Shown piece after piece: positions 37,365-46,392 of a stretch of 64,000 bases of DNA (the stretch's first letter is position 1; the number at the start of each line of letters is the position of its first letter). The notes below the pieces were generated by a model. The model was not told where the DNA came from. It saw nothing but the letters and a program-made list of their open reading frames with translations, and did not search any database. The DNA comes from Myxococcales bacterium (GTDB lineage: Bacteria > Myxococcota_A > Polyangia > Polyangiales > Ga0077539), in NCBI GenBank assembly GCA_016792845.1, contig JAEUKH010000031.1, positions 162,716 to 226,715 on the forward strand. Reading direction: 5' to 3'. Both the position numbers and the translations under genes were made by a program.

Positions 37365-38624
37365 ATGCGCGCCGTCGCCATCGCTTGCTTTCTCTCGTTG
37401 GGCATCGTTTCTGGGTGTTCGGGCGTCGCTGACAAGGCTCCGGGGGCGCCCGATGCCGCGCCGCCAGAGCCCGCGCCGCCGGTGGTCGAGATGCGCGAAG
37501 AGCGCCCGGTGGCGGTGCCCGCGGCGGCGTCGGGGCTCCAGGTGGTCGACCTCCGGGGCGAGCTCGCGACCTCGCCGCGGCCCTTCGCGCGTTGGGCGCC
37601 CGAGGTCGCCATCGACGACGCCAACGAGGCGCTGGCCACGCGCTGCGCGGGCGGCGCGGGCTCGCTGCACGCCACCGACCGCCCCGAGGGCGAGAACTTC
37701 GAGGCCTGGCAGACGCGGGTGCGCGCCTACGTCGCGTGCGTCTTGGGCGTGGCGGGCCGGGCCTCGCGCCCCCTCGACCTTCAGGTGGTGACGGCCAGCC
37801 GCGCGACCTCTCGGCTCACCCGGGTCGAGATCACCTACAACGCGTTTGACAGCTTTCAGGGCGTGCCGCAGCGCGTGCCGGCGACCCTCTACCTGCCCGA
37901 CGCCGCGGGGCCCGTGCCCGCGGTGGTGATCTATCACGGCCACGGCGAGGGCCGCATCATGCTCACCGACCGCCCTGGTTCGGCTGAGAACGTGCTCGCG
38001 TACCGGGTCGCCCAAGACCTCGGCTACGTCGTCTTGGCGCCCGACACCCGGAGCTTCGGCGCGTTTCAGCTCCAGGCCCACGACGCGTACTGGCGCGGCC
38101 TCGACCCCAGCGTCGACGGGGGCTTCATGGGCGCCCTGGCGCGCGACGGGCTGCAAGACATGAGCCTCTTGGAGTCGCTCCCCGCGGTCGACAGCGGGCG
38201 GATGGGCGTCGCGGGGCTGTCGATGGGCGCGTGGCGGGCGATTCAGCTTGGGGTGGTGCACCCGAGCCTGCGGGCGGTGGTCGCGACGGGGCTCTACGTG
38301 CCCTTCAGGTACCTCTTCTCGAACGAGCACGACGGGTGCCAGCACCTCCCCGCCCTCGCCGCGCGCCTCTCGATGGAAGACCTCGGCGCCACCCTCAGCG
38401 CCAACAGCTTCTTCGCGCAGTGGGGCGCCAACGATTACTTCTACGGCGCCCACGACGCGGCGGGCGCCCTCGCCCGCACCCGGGCGCTGATCCCCTCGGC
38501 CGACCTCACCGAGGCCCTCACCGATGAGCTCAACCCCGGCGTGGGGCATCAGTTCATCGCCGAGTCGATCGAGCGGTACCTCACGGCGAAGCTCGGGCGC
38601 GGGGCCTGGGCGCCGGGGGGCTAA
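37365..38624 (+). CDS. Exported alpha/beta hydrolase lipoprotein
   Basis: Product of 419 residues. The signal MRAVAIACFLSLGIVSGC has a lipobox Cys18. The hydrolase domain shows a strand/HGHG oxyanion region (PAVVIYHGHGEGRI), the nucleophile elbow VAGLSMGAWRA (GLSMG), and a late His in LNPGVGHQFIAESI. The fold resembles acetyl-xylan esterase/dienelactone hydrolase-like esterases. The substrate is unknown but should be extracytoplasmic. ATG 37365 is preceded by GAGGG 8 nt upstream and gives the correct signal peptide. Confidence 0.88.
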   Translation: MRAVAIACFLSLGIVSGCSGVADKAPGAPDAAPPEPAPPVVEMREERPVAVPAAASGLQVVDLRGELATSPRPFARWAPEVAIDDANEALATRCAGGAGSLHATDRPEGENFEAWQTRVRAYVACVLGVAGRASRPLDLQVVTASRATSRLTRVEITYNAFDSFQGVPQRVPATLYLPDAAGPVPAVVIYHGHGEGRIMLTDRPGSAENVLAYRVAQDLGYVVLAPDTRSFGAFQLQAHDAYWRGLDPSVDGGFMGALARDGLQDMSLLESLPAVDSGRMGVAGLSMGAWRAIQLGVVHPSLRAVVATGLYVPFRYLFSNEHDGCQHLPALAARLSMEDLGATLSANSFFAQWGANDYFYGAHDAAGALARTRALIPSADLTEALTDELNPGVGHQFIAESIERYLTAKLGRGAWAPGG

Positions 38625-38743
38625 AAGCGGGCCGTTCGTTCGGCGAGGGGCGCGAAGGGTGGTAGCGTGACGGGGCGGGGGCGATCCGCGGCGTGCGCGT
38701 CGGGCGCAGCGTGACATCGGCGCCCCCACAGGCAACAACGCTC
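38625..38743. other. 119-bp intergenic region
   Basis: Between two plus-strand genes. GGCCGTTCGTTCGGC near 38630-38645 can form a weak stem. Otherwise nothing noted. Confidence 0.3.
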
Positions 38744-40033
38744 ATGAACGGCTTCGCACAACAGCCCTGTCGCAACTGTGGCACCACCGTGTGGATCGCC
38801 ACCAACACGGGCACCGGCTTCTGCCCCCAGTGTCACACCCCCAACACCCTCGCCGCCGGGCCCCAGGCGCCCTCGCAGGCGGCGGCCCAGCAGAGCCTCG
38901 GCGTCGCCGCCACCATGGCCATGGAGGCCCCGCCGGGCGGGTGGGGTTCGGTGGCCCAGGCGCAGCCCCAGAGCCCGCCGCCGGCGCAGTTTCCGTATCA
39001 AGGCGCCCCTTCGAACCAGGGCTTCGGGAGCCAGCCCGGGGCCCCCGCCTGGGGCCAGCCCAATGCTGCACCGCAACAAGCCTCGCAGCCTTCGTTTGGC
39101 GGCGCTCCGCAGTCTGGCGCGGCGCCCTTTGGTGCACCGCAGCAACCGCAATGGGGCGCGCCTCCGCAGGGGCAGCCTCCCTTCGGCGGGGCTCCGCAAC
39201 AGGGTGCGGCGCCGTTTGGGGCTCCGCAGTCTGGCGCGGCGCCCTTTGGTGCGCCGCAACAACCGCAGTGGGGCGCACCGCAGCAAAACCCTTACGGGCA
39301 AGGTCAACCGCCCTTTGGTGCGGCGCAACAGAACCCGTACCCGCAGGGGGCCCCGGCGATGTTTCCGCCGTCGCGGCCTTCGGGCGGCGTGGGGCTCGCG
39401 TTGGGCGCGCGGATCGCGGCCGGGGTCGTGCTCGCGCTGGTGGTGGGCTTCGCCAAATTCGCGGCCCGCGGCGGGGGCTCAGGCTTTCAGAGCTGCGGCC
39501 GCAACAGCCTCGGGCACTACGACATCACCGCGGGCGCGGCCGACCCGGCGAAGATGTACGACGCCGCCCAGCAGATCGCGCGGCGCTGGCAGAGCGACGC
39601 GGTGCTCCACTCGATCATCGTGCACGGCCTCAAGGCCGACGGCACCATCGACCTCAGCGCCAACTCGAACGCGGTGACCTATGAGTTCTTCTCGCCGCGG
39701 CGGGTTTCGAGCTACCTCGAGCGCGAGCGCCGCGACTCGATCAAGAAGATCACCTTCACGAGCTCGGGCATCACCCACGCCACCATCTGGGGCGTGCGCG
39801 AGCGGGTGCAGAACCCGGTCTCGCTGCCGAACCCGATGTGCACCCTCTCGCAGCTCGGCCGCACCCTCGCGGCGCAGGGCGTGACGGGGCCCAACGGCCT
39901 TCAGGTGAACTACTCGATCACCGACAGCAATTTCGTGAACGGCGCCCTCGCCTGGCACGTTCTGTCGAGCAGCCCCGCGTACAACCGCTGGTACGACGCG
40001 GGCACCTGCACGCCCATCCGGATCGTGCAGTGA
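38744..40033 (+). CDS. Zinc-ribbon membrane protein with Gln/Pro/Gly-rich repeats
   Basis: Product of 429 residues. An N-terminal zinc ribbon (C9-x2-C12-x14-C27-x2-C30; CRNCGTTVW, FCPQCH) is followed by a low-complexity region of Gln, Pro, Gly, Ala and Phe (units like FGAPQQPQWGAP) to about residue 210, one membrane helix (ARIAAGVVLALVVGFAKF), and a ~190-residue C-terminal domain (NSLGHYDITAGAADPAKMYD, ITFTSSGITHATIWGVR) of unknown fold. The zinc ribbon should be cytoplasmic and the C-terminal domain outside. The low-complexity arm is like disordered, possibly condensate-forming, sequences. Function unknown. Confidence 0.8.
   Translation: MNGFAQQPCRNCGTTVWIATNTGTGFCPQCHTPNTLAAGPQAPSQAAAQQSLGVAATMAMEAPPGGWGSVAQAQPQSPPPAQFPYQGAPSNQGFGSQPGAPAWGQPNAAPQQASQPSFGGAPQSGAAPFGAPQQPQWGAPPQGQPPFGGAPQQGAAPFGAPQSGAAPFGAPQQPQWGAPQQNPYGQGQPPFGAAQQNPYPQGAPAMFPPSRPSGGVGLALGARIAAGVVLALVVGFAKFAARGGGSGFQSCGRNSLGHYDITAGAADPAKMYDAAQQIARRWQSDAVLHSIIVHGLKADGTIDLSANSNAVTYEFFSPRRVSSYLERERRDSIKKITFTSSGITHATIWGVRERVQNPVSLPNPMCTLSQLGRTLAAQGVTGPNGLQVNYSITDSNFVNGALAWHVLSSSPAYNRWYDAGTCTPIRIVQ
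39103..39345 (+). repeat. Low-complexity GAPQQPQWGAP repeat region
   Basis: Imperfect repeats of 30-60 bp coding for GAAPFGAPQQPQWGAP and related strings in the zinc-ribbon protein. Confidence 0.7.
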
Positions 40034-40047
40034 GCGCGTAGCGCCGC

Positions 40048-41169
40048 TCAGACCCGACGCCACCACGGGTCGAGGGCCCGCACCCGCGCGGCCCGGAGCG
40101 GCGCATCGCCGAGCTCCCAAGCCTCACCGATCTGCGGCGCGATCAACGGGAGCCCCTCGTCGCGCGCGAAGCCTTCGAGGGTCAGCATCGGCTCGTCCCA
40201 AGCGTGGAGCGCGAGGTCGAAGGTGCTCCAATGAATGGGCAGGAGCGGCGCGTCGCCGAGCTGGCGCTGGGCCTCGCGGGCCTGAAAGGGCCCGAGGTGG
40301 ATCTCTCCCCAGAGCGGGTGCCAGGCCCCCACCTCAAGCATGATGAGGTCGAAGGGCCCGGCCTTGCGCGCGGTCTCGGCGAAGCTCGGTTCGAGCCCGG
40401 TGTCGCCCGAGAAGAAGACCCGATGGGTCGGCCCGGCGATCACGTAGCTGCCCCAGAGGGTCTTGTTGCGGTCGAGCGCACCGCGCCCCGAGAAGTGCTG
40501 GGCGGCGAACATCTCGATCGACGCGCGCTTGTCTTCGAGCTCGAAGCGCTCGCCCCAGTGGAGCTCGACGATCACCGCGGGGTCGATGCCGAAGCGCTCA
40601 AGGTGCGCCCCCACCCCGAGGGCCGTGACAAAGCGCGCCTGGGGCTGGAGCCGGTGCAGCGTGCGTACGGCCGCCGCGTCGAGGTGGTCGTAGTGGTCGT
40701 GGCTGACCAGCACCACGTCGAGCGGAGGCAGCGCCGCCAAGGTCACCGGCGGCGGGTGAAAGCGCTTCGGGCCCGCCCACTGGACGGGCGAGGCGCGCAG
40801 GGCCCAGACCGGGTCGGTGAGCACCCGCAGGCCGTCGATTTCGAGCAAGACCGTCGAGTGGCCGAGCCAGGTCGCCCGGAGCCCCGAGCGCACCGCGTCG
40901 CGCCACGCCCCCAACGGGTCGCGCATGGGCAGGGCCCGCGGCGGCACGCGCTTGCCCCGGTCGCGCATCAGCTCGCGGGTGACCGCGAGGTTCTCAGGCA
41001 GCCGCAGCACGATGTTGGCCCCCGGGTTGCGGAAGCGGCCGTCGACCAGGAGGGGCGAGCGGGCGATGCGCTCGGCCCGAAGCTCACCCGACGCAGAGGT
41101 GCAGAGACCCTTTGAGGTTGTCACGGTTGGTGAGTGTTGTGTCGTGCGACACCCGCGCGCAATGGGCAC
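40048..41169 (-). CDS. MBL-fold metal-dependent hydrolase (NAPE-PLD/UlaG-like)
   Basis: Product of 373 residues. The metallo-beta-lactamase fold is clear: WLGHSTVLLEIDGLRVLTDP, VLVSHDHYDHLD (HxHxDH), a His in FAAQHFSGRG, FFSGDTGLEPSF with the bridging Asp, and a final His in LPIHWSTFD. The trait HSTVLLEIDG is typical of the NAPE-phospholipase D/UlaG branch, acting on phosphodiester or lactone substrates. The N-terminal ~35 residues are less sure; GTG at 41124 is an alternative start. It converges with the zinc-ribbon gene (14 bp) and is divergent from the glutaredoxin gene. Confidence 0.88.
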   Translation of the reverse strand: MPIARGCRTTQHSPTVTTSKGLCTSASGELRAERIARSPLLVDGRFRNPGANIVLRLPENLAVTRELMRDRGKRVPPRALPMRDPLGAWRDAVRSGLRATWLGHSTVLLEIDGLRVLTDPVWALRASPVQWAGPKRFHPPPVTLAALPPLDVVLVSHDHYDHLDAAAVRTLHRLQPQARFVTALGVGAHLERFGIDPAVIVELHWGERFELEDKRASIEMFAAQHFSGRGALDRNKTLWGSYVIAGPTHRVFFSGDTGLEPSFAETARKAGPFDLIMLEVGAWHPLWGEIHLGPFQAREAQRQLGDAPLLPIHWSTFDLALHAWDEPMLTLEGFARDEGLPLIAPQIGEAWELGDAPLRAARVRALDPWWRRV

Positions 41170-41192
41170 GCACCGCGCGGGGCGGGTGGTGA

Positions 41193-41221
41193 TTGACAGG
41201 GGCGCTGGCGCGCTTTATCGG
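41193..41221 (+). promoter_or_regulatory. Candidate promoter of the glutaredoxin gene
   Basis: TTGACA (41193-41198) is a perfect -35. Seventeen bases later TATCGG (41216-41221) is a weak -10, giving a transcript start near 41228 and a leader of about 30 nt. It is within the divergent gap between the MBL gene and glutaredoxin. Confidence 0.4.
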
Positions 41222-41257
41222 GTTCGCGACCCTCACCAAGGCGAAGGCAGACCCACG

Positions 41258-41581
41258 ATGGATTCGGCAACCGAGACGCGCATTCGGCAGTTGATTGATG
41301 GCAACAAGGTGATGCTCTTCATGAAGGGCACGCGGCACTTTCCGCAGTGCGGCTTCTCGGGCGCGGTGATTCAGTGCTTGAACAGCGTGGGCGCCCGGTA
41401 CGAGACCTTCAATGTGCTCTCAGACCCTGCCATCCGCGAGGGCGTCAAAGAGTTCGCCCAGTGGCCCACCATCCCCCAGCTGTACATCAACGGGCAGTTC
41501 GTCGGCGGCTGCGACATCGTGCGCGAGCTCACCGCCAAGGGCGAGCTCAGTCAGCTCGTGCGCGACGCCGACCCGGCCTGA
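41258..41581 (+). CDS. grxD: Monothiol glutaredoxin (Grx4/GrxD type)
   Basis: Product of 107 residues, the usual monothiol glutaredoxin length. The active site is FPQCGFSG with the CGFS motif (C31) and WPTIPQLYINGQFVGGCDIV gives the glutathione-binding cis-Pro and GG motif. Such proteins bind and deliver a 2Fe-2S cluster rather than reduce disulfides. ATG 41258 matches the family N-terminus. It is followed 11 nt later by a small lipoprotein gene. Confidence 0.95.
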   Translation: MDSATETRIRQLIDGNKVMLFMKGTRHFPQCGFSGAVIQCLNSVGARYETFNVLSDPAIREGVKEFAQWPTIPQLYINGQFVGGCDIVRELTAKGELSQLVRDADPA

Positions 41582-41592
41582 GCCGAGACGCC

Positions 41593-42096
41593 ATGCGCGG
41601 GGCCCTCGCTGTGCTCTTTCTCAGCGCCGCGGCGTGCCGTCGGCCGGCCCCCGCGCCGCGGGTGTTCACCTCGCGGGTCGCCTATGCGCCCTTGGTCGAG
41701 GCCCTCCACGCCGCCGGTCAGCGCGAGTCAGACATCATCACGGTGACCCAGGCCTCGCAGCTCACGGCGCTCACGCCCGACCGTCGCTACAAATTCTGTC
41801 TCACCGCGCAGGGCGCCTTTCGCCTGAGCCCCCTCGCCGCAGACACGAGGCCGAACGAATTCGTGCACCCGATCTTGGCCGACGGCGCGCCCGTGCTGAC
41901 CGCCGGGGCGCTGTCGATTTCGATGCAAAATGGGGTACTTACGAGCGTGACCCTCGACCCCGAGAGCCGGGCGTACTGCACCGACCTCGGGAGCCTCTCG
42001 GCGGCGGTGGCGGCGCTGAGGCAGCGGGGCGTCGCCCCCGAGGTGCTGCACGCCGCGCCGCGGGCCTACGACTGTTACGCCGCGCCCTCGCGGTGA
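41593..42096 (+). CDS. Small putative lipoprotein
   Basis: Product of 167 residues. The short signal MRGALAVLFLSAAAC ends in a lipobox (Cys15). The mature part has two Cys (KFCLTAQ, AYCTDLG) and no recognised motif; the C-terminal CYAAPSR adds a third. It begins 11 nt after the glutaredoxin stop and is probably cotranscribed. Its stop is only 3 bp from the convergent helicase stop. Function unknown. Confidence 0.75.
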   Translation: MRGALAVLFLSAAACRRPAPAPRVFTSRVAYAPLVEALHAAGQRESDIITVTQASQLTALTPDRRYKFCLTAQGAFRLSPLAADTRPNEFVHPILADGAPVLTAGALSISMQNGVLTSVTLDPESRAYCTDLGSLSAAVAALRQRGVAPEVLHAAPRAYDCYAAPSR

Positions 42097-42099
42097 GAC

Positions 42100-44061
42100 T
42101 CACGGGCTGAAGGTCTCGTCGGCCATGACGCCCATCCAGAAGGCCCGCACGTCGTCGAGGGTCGCGAGGCGCGAGGCCGGGGGCAGCGCGTCGAGCAGGG
42201 TCTGGCCGTAGCGGCGCGTAAGCAGCCGTCGGTCGAGGATGGCCACGATGCCCGCGTCGCGCCGGGTTCGCACGAGGCGGCCGAAGCCCTGCTTGAGCGT
42301 GAGCGCCGCGGTGGGGAGCTGAAAATCGTCGAAGGCGTCGCGGCCCTCGGCCGTGAGGCGCGCGATGCGGGCCGAGGTCACCGGGTCGTTGGGGGCCTCG
42401 AAGGGGAGCTTGTCCATGATGACGAGGCGCAGGGCGTGGCCGGGCACGTCGACGCCCTCCCAGAAGCTCGACGTGGCGAAGAGCACGGCGTTGCCCGCGG
42501 CGCGAAACCGCTCCAAGAGCGCGCGCTTCGGGGCCTGACCCTGCACGAAGGTCGGGTACCGCCACACCCCGTGGAGCTGGTCGTGCAGCGTGCGCATCAT
42601 GCGAACGCTCGTACAAAGCACGAAGGCGCCGCCCGCGGTGAGGGCCACGAGGCGCTCGATCTCGTCGGCGGCGGCGTCGACCCACCCGGGTTCGCGCGGC
42701 TCGGGGATCTTCTTCGGGATGTAGAGCCCCGCTTGGGCGCTGAAATCGAAGGGCGACGGCAGGGTGAGCTCGTGCGCGTCGTCGGGCACCCCGAGGCGCT
42801 GCCGCACGAACGAGAAATCGCCCCCGGCCGACATCGTCGCCGAGGTCATGATCACGGCGCCGCGGCGGCTCCAGAGACGCTCTTTCAAGAGCGGGCCGAT
42901 CTCGACCGGCGAGGCCCCGATGGCGCCCCCGCCGCGGGCCTCGGGCTCGGCGAACGCGACGTGGGTGCGCGAGTCGAGCTGCATCACATGCCCGAGCCCG
43001 TCGAGCAGCGTGGCCGTGCGGCGCGCCACCGAGAGGAGCATGTCGTTGGTGCCCACAAAATCGCGGAGGTGACCCTGGAGCTCTTCGAGGCCCTCGCGCA
43101 GCTGCTCGCTCCCGGCGCTGTACTCGGGGCTCACGTTCTGCGCGGTGAGGAGCACCCGCCCGCCGCCGAAGCTCGCGCGGGGCAGCGCGGTGAACATTCG
43201 CAGCGCCCCCGACGAGACGCTCACGAGGGTGCGCACCAGGGCGTTCTCGCGCGAGCGGTCGACGAAGAAGCCCGACGCCCGCAGCGCCCGGTCGGCGTCG
43301 CGCACCAGGGTCTCGATGCGCGCCCGGGTCAGGCGCACCCCGAAGAACTCGGTGGCCACGTCTTCGAGGGCGTGGGCCTCGTCGAAGATCACCGCGTCGT
43401 AGTCGGGCAGGGCCTGCGCGCCCGAGCTCCCGCCCCGCAGCGCGAGGTCGGCGCAGAACAGATGGTGGTTGGTGACGATGATCTGCGAGGCCTCGGCGGC
43501 GCGCTTCATCTTGGTGACGAAGCACTGGTCGTAGAAGCGACATTTCGCGCCGATGCGGGTCTCGCTGCTGCTCAAGACCTCGCGCCAGATGGGGGCGTCG
43601 TCGGCGATGGTGTCGAGCTCGGCGCGGTCGCCGGTCTCGGTCTCGTCGACCCATGCGAGCACCCGGTCGAGCCCCGAGACGGGCGCCATCGCGCCGGTCG
43701 CGACGCCCTGTCGAAACTCCTCAAGACGGCGCAAACAGACGTAGTTCGACAGCCCCTTCACGAGGGTCACGTCGGGGTGCAACCCCAGGCGACGCACCGT
43801 CGGGATGTCTTTCTCCATCAGCTGCTCGCCGAGGGCCTTGGTGGCCGTCGAGACCACCACCCGCAGCGCGCTCGCCGCCGCGGGAATGAGGTACGCCAAC
43901 GACTTGCCCGTGCCCGTGCCCGCCTCGACCAGGAGCGCCCCGCCGCGCTGCAGCGTCGCCTCGACCGAGGCGCTCATCGCCACCTGCTCAGCGCGCGGCT
44001 CAAACCCCGGGAGCGCCTGCCCGAGCGCCCCGCCCTGATCAAGATAATCGCGCACCGACAT
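42100..44061 (-). CDS. DinG/YoaA-family ATP-dependent DNA helicase with Fe-S cysteines
   Basis: Product of 653 residues, superfamily 2 helicase of the XPD/DinG type. Walker A is VEAGTGTGKS (46-55), the DEAH box is VIFDEAH (227-230), and late motifs include VLCTSVRMMRT-like FVLCTSVRM, SFWEGVDVPG and QGFGRLVRTRRD. Four Cys, C109 (SNYVC), C174 and C180 (AKCRFYDQC) and C203 (HHLFC), are spaced as in the family's 4Fe-4S domain. It acts in DNA repair, unwinding forks, D-loops or R-loops. It is divergent from selO with a 213-bp gap. Confidence 0.92.
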   Translation of the reverse strand: MSVRDYLDQGGALGQALPGFEPRAEQVAMSASVEATLQRGGALLVEAGTGTGKSLAYLIPAAASALRVVVSTATKALGEQLMEKDIPTVRRLGLHPDVTLVKGLSNYVCLRRLEEFRQGVATGAMAPVSGLDRVLAWVDETETGDRAELDTIADDAPIWREVLSSSETRIGAKCRFYDQCFVTKMKRAAEASQIIVTNHHLFCADLALRGGSSGAQALPDYDAVIFDEAHALEDVATEFFGVRLTRARIETLVRDADRALRASGFFVDRSRENALVRTLVSVSSGALRMFTALPRASFGGGRVLLTAQNVSPEYSAGSEQLREGLEELQGHLRDFVGTNDMLLSVARRTATLLDGLGHVMQLDSRTHVAFAEPEARGGGAIGASPVEIGPLLKERLWSRRGAVIMTSATMSAGGDFSFVRQRLGVPDDAHELTLPSPFDFSAQAGLYIPKKIPEPREPGWVDAAADEIERLVALTAGGAFVLCTSVRMMRTLHDQLHGVWRYPTFVQGQAPKRALLERFRAAGNAVLFATSSFWEGVDVPGHALRLVIMDKLPFEAPNDPVTSARIARLTAEGRDAFDDFQLPTAALTLKQGFGRLVRTRRDAGIVAILDRRLLTRRYGQTLLDALPPASRLATLDDVRAFWMGVMADETFSP

Positions 44062-44274
44062 CGTGGTTCGATCGCCGGTGTACCACCCCTCTGCCCCTCG
44101 CGCGACGCCTCTCGCGCCCCTTCAACAGCCATGATTGACAGAATACGTCACAACCCTTTTGGGGGCCCGCGCTGGGGCCCGGGTGACCCTCCGCAGCGTC
44201 GGCCGGTGCGGCGCTCGCTTGGGGGTTGTGAAGGGTGCGTGGGCGCGCGGCGGCCGTGCTACGACCCGCCCACC
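44062..44274. promoter_or_regulatory. Divergent promoter region, helicase / selO
   Basis: 213 bp. TTGACA at 44135-44140 is a perfect -35 for the plus strand, but no -10 is seen at 16-18 bp. ATTGACAGAATACGTCACAACCC is the least GC-rich part. Both promoters probably lie here. Confidence 0.35.
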
Positions 44275-45738
<1,464 letters not shown>

Positions 45739-46392
45739 GCCGACCCTCGGCCCGAGCGCCCAAACGGCGTTTGCACGGCCGCCCGCACGCCACACCCTGC
45801 ACAGCGCGCGGCGCATCCGAGCCACAGGGCACTCTGGCGCGTCGATTCAAAGCTTTGCACATGCCCTGAGGCGCGCTGCGGCGCCTGGTCCGATGCCCCC
45901 AGGAGCGCGCGCCAGCACCCGCTTTGGCTGTGAAGATCCATGAATTTTAACCGATGCCTGCGCGACGAGGGGCGCGCCCGGCTGCGCCTCAGGCGCCCGC
46001 AGACTCTGCCGTTGGTGAGGGCATGAGGTGGAGCTTGGTTCGACAGTTTATCAATATTTTTGGGCCTCTCACACTGAGGCGCGCAGACCGCACAGATGTG
46101 ATCGCAGTGAATTGCCCCGTTGTAGCCTTGCTCTGAGGGCGCTGCGCGGTGACAATCGCGCGATCAGGTCACCGCCGCAGGTCGGTTCGATCTCTTCGGG
46201 CCGTCTTCGGTGTCGGGTCTGTGGTGCGCGAGCGCCGATCGGGCGTGGCACCGCGGGTCGTTCTCTGCGACCCGAAGCCGTTGCGAGTTGACCTAAAGCG
46301 GCCGCAATGTCTCTCGTCTTTTCTCCCCAACTTCACCCGGCGCCCGTCGCCTGCCCCGCACCTTAACGACCGCACTCTTGGAGCGTATCACT
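45739..46392. other. 654-bp intergenic region, partly AT-rich, no gene seen
   Basis: The largest gap in the window. No open frame here looks like protein. The first ~200 bp are GC-rich; GACAGTTTATCAATATTTTTGG around 46045-46070 is the most AT-rich spot; a 7-bp hairpin lies at 46254-46274; and AGTTGACC near 46289 could be a -35 for the downstream lipoprotein gene. The size would allow a long 5' leader or small RNA, but nothing specific is shown. Confidence 0.45.
46254..46274. other. Perfect 7-bp hairpin in the large intergenic region
   Basis: CGGGTCG (46254-46260) and CGACCCG (46268-46274) form a perfect stem with a 7-nt loop. It might be a regulator site or part of a leader RNA. There is no U-tract, so it is not a normal terminator. 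Confidence 0.3.

Noticed and set aside
44135..44163. Promoter from the perfect TTGACA upstream of selO
   Set aside because: No acceptable -10 lies 16-18 bp downstream, so it is kept only as part of the intergenic description.
42436..44274. An in-frame 613-codon extension upstream of selO
   Set aside because: It runs antisense to the helicase gene, has Arg/His/Gly-rich composition, and the SelO family starts at the ATG at 44275.
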